DNA of 64,000 nucleotides, from NCBI RefSeq assembly GCF_016019885.1, contig NZ_JAEANY010000001.1, positions 372,001 to 436,000 of the forward strand, read 5' to 3'. Positions 61,701-64,000 of this stretch are shown piece after piece; positions within the stretch are counted from its first letter, which is position 1; each line of letters opens with the position of its first letter. A model generated the notes under the pieces. The model did no database searches. It saw only the letters and a program-made list of their open reading frames with translations, and had not been told where the DNA came from. Origin of the DNA: Aurantiacibacter sediminis (lineage in GTDB: Bacteria > Pseudomonadota > Alphaproteobacteria > Sphingomonadales > Sphingomonadaceae). The position numbers and the translations under genes were made by a program.

Positions 61701-63179
61701 TCAATTCCCTATGGCAGGCAAGATCTCGGACGGATCGACCGCACCTTCCTCGAACGCACGCGATGGATCACCGCGCAGCTCACGACGCGGCGGCAGCCTG
61801 TCCCCGGCATTGCGCTCGATCGCCTCGGCACGTGCGGCATTGGGATCGGTCACGCGCCAGATGATATTTGCGGTATCATCGCTGACGAGAAGCGCGCCCG
61901 TTCCATCCCAGGCGACCCAAGTAGGACGGCCATAAGTCTCGCCCTCACCAGCCAGAAAGCTCTCTAGCACCGGCTGCGGCAGACCTTCGGGATTCCCGCG
62001 ATCGTCGAAGGCTACGAATACGACGTCATATCCTGCCGCCGGATAGCGATTCCACGATCCGTGTCGCGCGATGAAAGCGCCATTGCCGAAGCGCTCCTGC
62101 AAACGGCTGCCGGGCGCGGTAAAGACCATGCCGAGCGGCGCGCCATGCGCACCCAGGGCGTATTGCGGCGTACGCGTATATTCGGTGAGGAAGCGTGGCA
62201 TGGGTGGTTCGACCCGCTCGTCGACCACATCGTTGAAATAAACCCATGGCCAGCCGTAATGAACGCCAATTGGGACATTCGACATGTAATCCGGCACCAG
62301 ATCGGAGCCGAGCATGTCGCGTTCATTTACTGTCGTCCAGAGCTCGCCGGTCCAGGGGTTCCAGTCCATGCCATTGGGATTGCGCAGTCCCGCACCGAAA
62401 ATGCGCGTGGCGCCCGTTTCCAAATTAATTTCATGTATCGCAGCGCGACCTTCCTCGATCTCGATCCCGCTCTCGGCGATATTGGACGCTGAGCCAACCG
62501 CGACATACAGCCGCGTGCCGTCCTCATTGAGGATGATATTGCGCATCCAGTGATTGCCTGCTGCGGGAAGGTCGGCAAGTTTCTCGGCTTCGCCCATCAC
62601 GGCATTCTCGCCGAGTGCGTAATCGAAGCGCAGCACGCTGTCGTGATTGGCGATGTAGAGATTGCCATCATACCACGCGATGCCGGAAGGCGAATCGAGG
62701 CCTTCCTCCCGTAGGATATGCCGCTCTTCGGCCGCACCATCGCCGTCACCATCGCGCAACAGGACGAGCTGGTTGGGCGAAGGAACATCCGCGCCGGCCT
62801 GGCTGAACAGCAGGCCCGCAACGAAATTCGTGAGCCAACCGCCAGCAATCTCGCGCTCCGGCGTATTGGTCAGCGTCACCAGAACATCGCCATTGGGCAG
62901 TGTGTAAATTACGCGTGGATGCTCCAGATTCTCGGCAAAGCGATTGACCACGAGGCCTTCCGCAGCGCCCGGCGATTGACCTTCCGGCCAGCCGATCGGT
63001 GTGTTGATACGCACCGTCGGGATCAGCTGCGGATCGGGCTCGGCCAGGATCGGATCGGTCCCACTCGTTTCATCCAGCGTATATTGTGCCTCAACCGGGC
63101 GGGTCAGCCACCAGATTATGGCCGCCCCCAGTACGATCAGGATCAACAGGGTGAGGAGGATCTTCTTGAGAATGCTCAT
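61701..63179 (-). CDS. PQQ-dependent sugar dehydrogenase-like (sorbosone dehydrogenase family)
   Basis: Membrane-anchored beta-propeller of 492 residues. A single N-terminal helix (ILLTLLILIVLGAAIIWWL) precedes the six-bladed GDH-like fold. Blade motifs include NRFAENLEHPRVIYTLPNGD, SGIAWYDGNLYIANHDSVLR, LRNPNGMDWNPWTGELWTTV and FIARHGSWNR. Soluble glucose and sorbosone dehydrogenases of this fold use PQQ to oxidise sugars in the periplasm. Substrate and cofactor use are inferred only. ATG 63179 starts the helix; the frame to 63209 adds 10 residues. Confidence 0.88.
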   Translation of the reverse strand: MSILKKILLTLLILIVLGAAIIWWLTRPVEAQYTLDETSGTDPILAEPDPQLIPTVRINTPIGWPEGQSPGAAEGLVVNRFAENLEHPRVIYTLPNGDVLVTLTNTPEREIAGGWLTNFVAGLLFSQAGADVPSPNQLVLLRDGDGDGAAEERHILREEGLDSPSGIAWYDGNLYIANHDSVLRFDYALGENAVMGEAEKLADLPAAGNHWMRNIILNEDGTRLYVAVGSASNIAESGIEIEEGRAAIHEINLETGATRIFGAGLRNPNGMDWNPWTGELWTTVNERDMLGSDLVPDYMSNVPIGVHYGWPWVYFNDVVDERVEPPMPRFLTEYTRTPQYALGAHGAPLGMVFTAPGSRLQERFGNGAFIARHGSWNRYPAAGYDVVFVAFDDRGNPEGLPQPVLESFLAGEGETYGRPTWVAWDGTGALLVSDDTANIIWRVTDPNAARAEAIERNAGDRLPPRRELRGDPSRAFEEGAVDPSEILPAIGN

Positions 63180-63255
63180 GCAACGGAGATAAGCCAGGCG
63201 CGCGCGCACGGCAATGGGGCTTTGCCTCCCCGCCTCACCTCCCTATATCGCGCCG

Positions 63256-63735
63256 ATGTTCGATTTCGCCCCCGATCCCAATGCCCCGAAAGCTGCGCTT
63301 TACGCCGCTTTGAACGAGGCTGCAGATGCACTCACCCGTGATGAAAGCGATGGCGTTGCCAATATGGCAAATGTCGCCGCGCTGATGGGCGAGTTTCTGG
63401 GCGATACCAACTGGGTGGGCTTCTACCGGATGGTGGATGGCGAGCTGGTGCTCGGTCCCTTCGTAGGGAGGCCCGCCTGCATCCGCATTCCCGTAGGTGT
63501 CGGCGTATGCGGTGCAGCAGCTAAGGGTGAAACGCAACTGGTTGCTGATGTGCACGCCTTCCCCGGCCATATTGCCTGCGATGCGCGCAGCCGGTCCGAA
63601 TTGGTGGTGCCTGTCAAGTGTGACGGCCAGGTGATTGCCGTTATCGATCTGGACAGCCCAAGCCTTGCGCGTTTCGACGAAGAAGATCGCGCCGGGATCG
63701 AGGCGCTCGCAACTATTCTCTCCGATAGGATCTGA
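63256..63735 (+). CDS. msrC: Free methionine-(R)-sulfoxide reductase (GAF domain)
   Basis: GAF-fold enzyme of 159 residues (fRMsr, E. coli MsrC/YebR) that reduces free Met-R-sulfoxide. The catalytic and resolving cysteines are in RPACIRIPVGVGVCGAA and FPGHIACDARSRSEL. NTNWVGFYRM-like sequence (DTNWVGFYRMVDGELVLGPF) and VIAVIDLDSPSLARFDEED complete the family pattern. ATG 63256 fits the family start; the longer frame to 63214 lacks support. It is divergent from the sugar dehydrogenase gene. Confidence 0.93.
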   Translation: MFDFAPDPNAPKAALYAALNEAADALTRDESDGVANMANVAALMGEFLGDTNWVGFYRMVDGELVLGPFVGRPACIRIPVGVGVCGAAAKGETQLVADVHAFPGHIACDARSRSELVVPVKCDGQVIAVIDLDSPSLARFDEEDRAGIEALATILSDRI

Positions 63736-63867
63736 TTGGCATTCAGGTGCGATGCCTGCCCCGTTACGGGACAGATAGGCGTGCGTGGTTGGATTTCTGC
63801 GCTTCCCCAAGGTAAATATCGCGTAAATCGGGCAAAGGCCCATTTCCGTATGAGGGGAAATATTCAG

Positions 63868-64000
63868 ATGCCGATTCGCCCTGCCACGTTTTTCGCCACT
63901 GTTGCCACTCTCGGGCTGGCTGCGCCGGCCCTTGCCCAAGTCGATGATCGTTATGTCGATGTCGAAACCGAGGCGGCATACTGCGAGGCAAATCCGTGGA
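63868..64000 (+). CDS. Secreted protein, 3' end beyond the window
   Basis: Only the first 44 codons are present. They encode a signal peptide (PIRPATFFATVATLGLAAPA) ending ALAQ, then an acidic mature start (VDDRYVDVETEAAYCEANPW). The ATG is preceded by gagggg about 12 bases upstream. No family can be named from so little. An open frame on the other strand (63764-63991) is taken to be a shadow because this frame has a proper signal peptide. Confidence 0.6.
   Translation, partial: MPIRPATFFATVATLGLAAPALAQVDDRYVDVETEAAYCEANPW

Noticed and set aside
1-64000. Search for tRNA, rRNA, CRISPR, insertion sequences, prophage, toxin-antitoxin and defence genes
   Set aside because: None seen. Intergenic gaps are short, and no tRNA cloverleaf, regular spaced repeats or transposase motifs were recognised.

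Overview
The window looks like chromosomal DNA of an alphaproteobacterium, most likely a sphingomonad of the Erythrobacter/Altererythrobacter type. The reasons are high GC content, the alphaproteobacterial cell-cycle proteins SciP (17423-17722) and TrcR/DUF1013 (36045-36788), a CarD regulator beside a SUV3-type helicase, a proA-nadD-rsfS-rlmH-envC-ctpA gene order, and a bactofilin overlapping an M23 peptidase gene. Family-level placement is inference from gene content; there is no rRNA gene to test it. No tRNA, rRNA, CRISPR array, insertion sequence, integrase, phage gene or recognisable defence system was seen. Coding density is very high: no gene-free stretch exceeds about 250 bases, and many neighbours overlap by 4 bases (ATGA) or abut.

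Layout. 1-4053: envelope quality control (M48 protease with TPRs, DsbA-like thiol oxidoreductase), then a LytS/LytTR-type two-component pair. 4074-7062: CorC/HlyC-like transporter-associated membrane protein, an OmpA-family lipoprotein with a possible general-stress promoter, and a CysQ-like phosphatase. 7169-10294: sucC followed by the electron-transfer flavoprotein genes etfBA. 10298-16791 (minus): an RND efflux operon (adaptor, unusually long permease) running into DUF445 and GNAT genes. 17011-18054 (minus): GlsB-like stress membrane protein, and a two-gene unit ending in sciP with a CtrA-like box upstream. 18166-23335: mnmA, small hypotheticals, a serine hydrolase, phzF, a FieF-like metal exporter and pdxH. 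23486-26343: DnaJ-like cochaperone, BrkB-like membrane protein, fabI.

26347-34140 is a long minus-strand block: proA, nadD, rsfS, a small zinc-ribbon membrane protein, rlmH, a LytM factor with a degenerate peptidase site, ctpA-type protease, dsbB, coq7 and a secreted hypothetical. These join ribosome assembly, NAD synthesis, proline synthesis, cell-wall division and ubiquinone synthesis. 34330-36788 carries the M23-bactofilin morphology pair and TrcR. 36905-40275: a glycosyltransferase with an LpxH-like phosphoesterase, a quinone oxidoreductase and DUF1192. 40456-47202: clpA, an M1 peptidase, and a DNA-repair pair (ligase-associated exonuclease plus ATP-dependent ligase). 47337-53509 (minus): gamma carbonic anhydrase-like protein, fused MFS/spermidine-synthase protein, GNAT, hemB and a second intact M23 peptidase. 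53602-58534: SUV3-type helicase, S4 RNA-binding protein, ferredoxin FdxA, a second BrkB-like protein and CarD. 58718-64000: two lipoproteins, a Sua5-type protein, a DUF815 ATPase, a PQQ-type sugar dehydrogenase, a free-methionine sulfoxide reductase and a truncated secreted protein.

The least explained signals are non-coding: a two-copy structured intergenic element (31579-31643 and 47254-47330) whose terminal hairpin differs in sequence but keeps its pairing, a 25-bp perfect inverted repeat at 22610-22675, hairpins that mask ribosome binding sites before 18054 (minus) and 59558 (plus), and dyads upstream of sucC and etfB. Among proteins, the RND permease with two apparent extra membrane segments and the small zinc-ribbon membrane protein inside the rsfS-rlmH cluster stand out. 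No clearly new multi-gene system was found.
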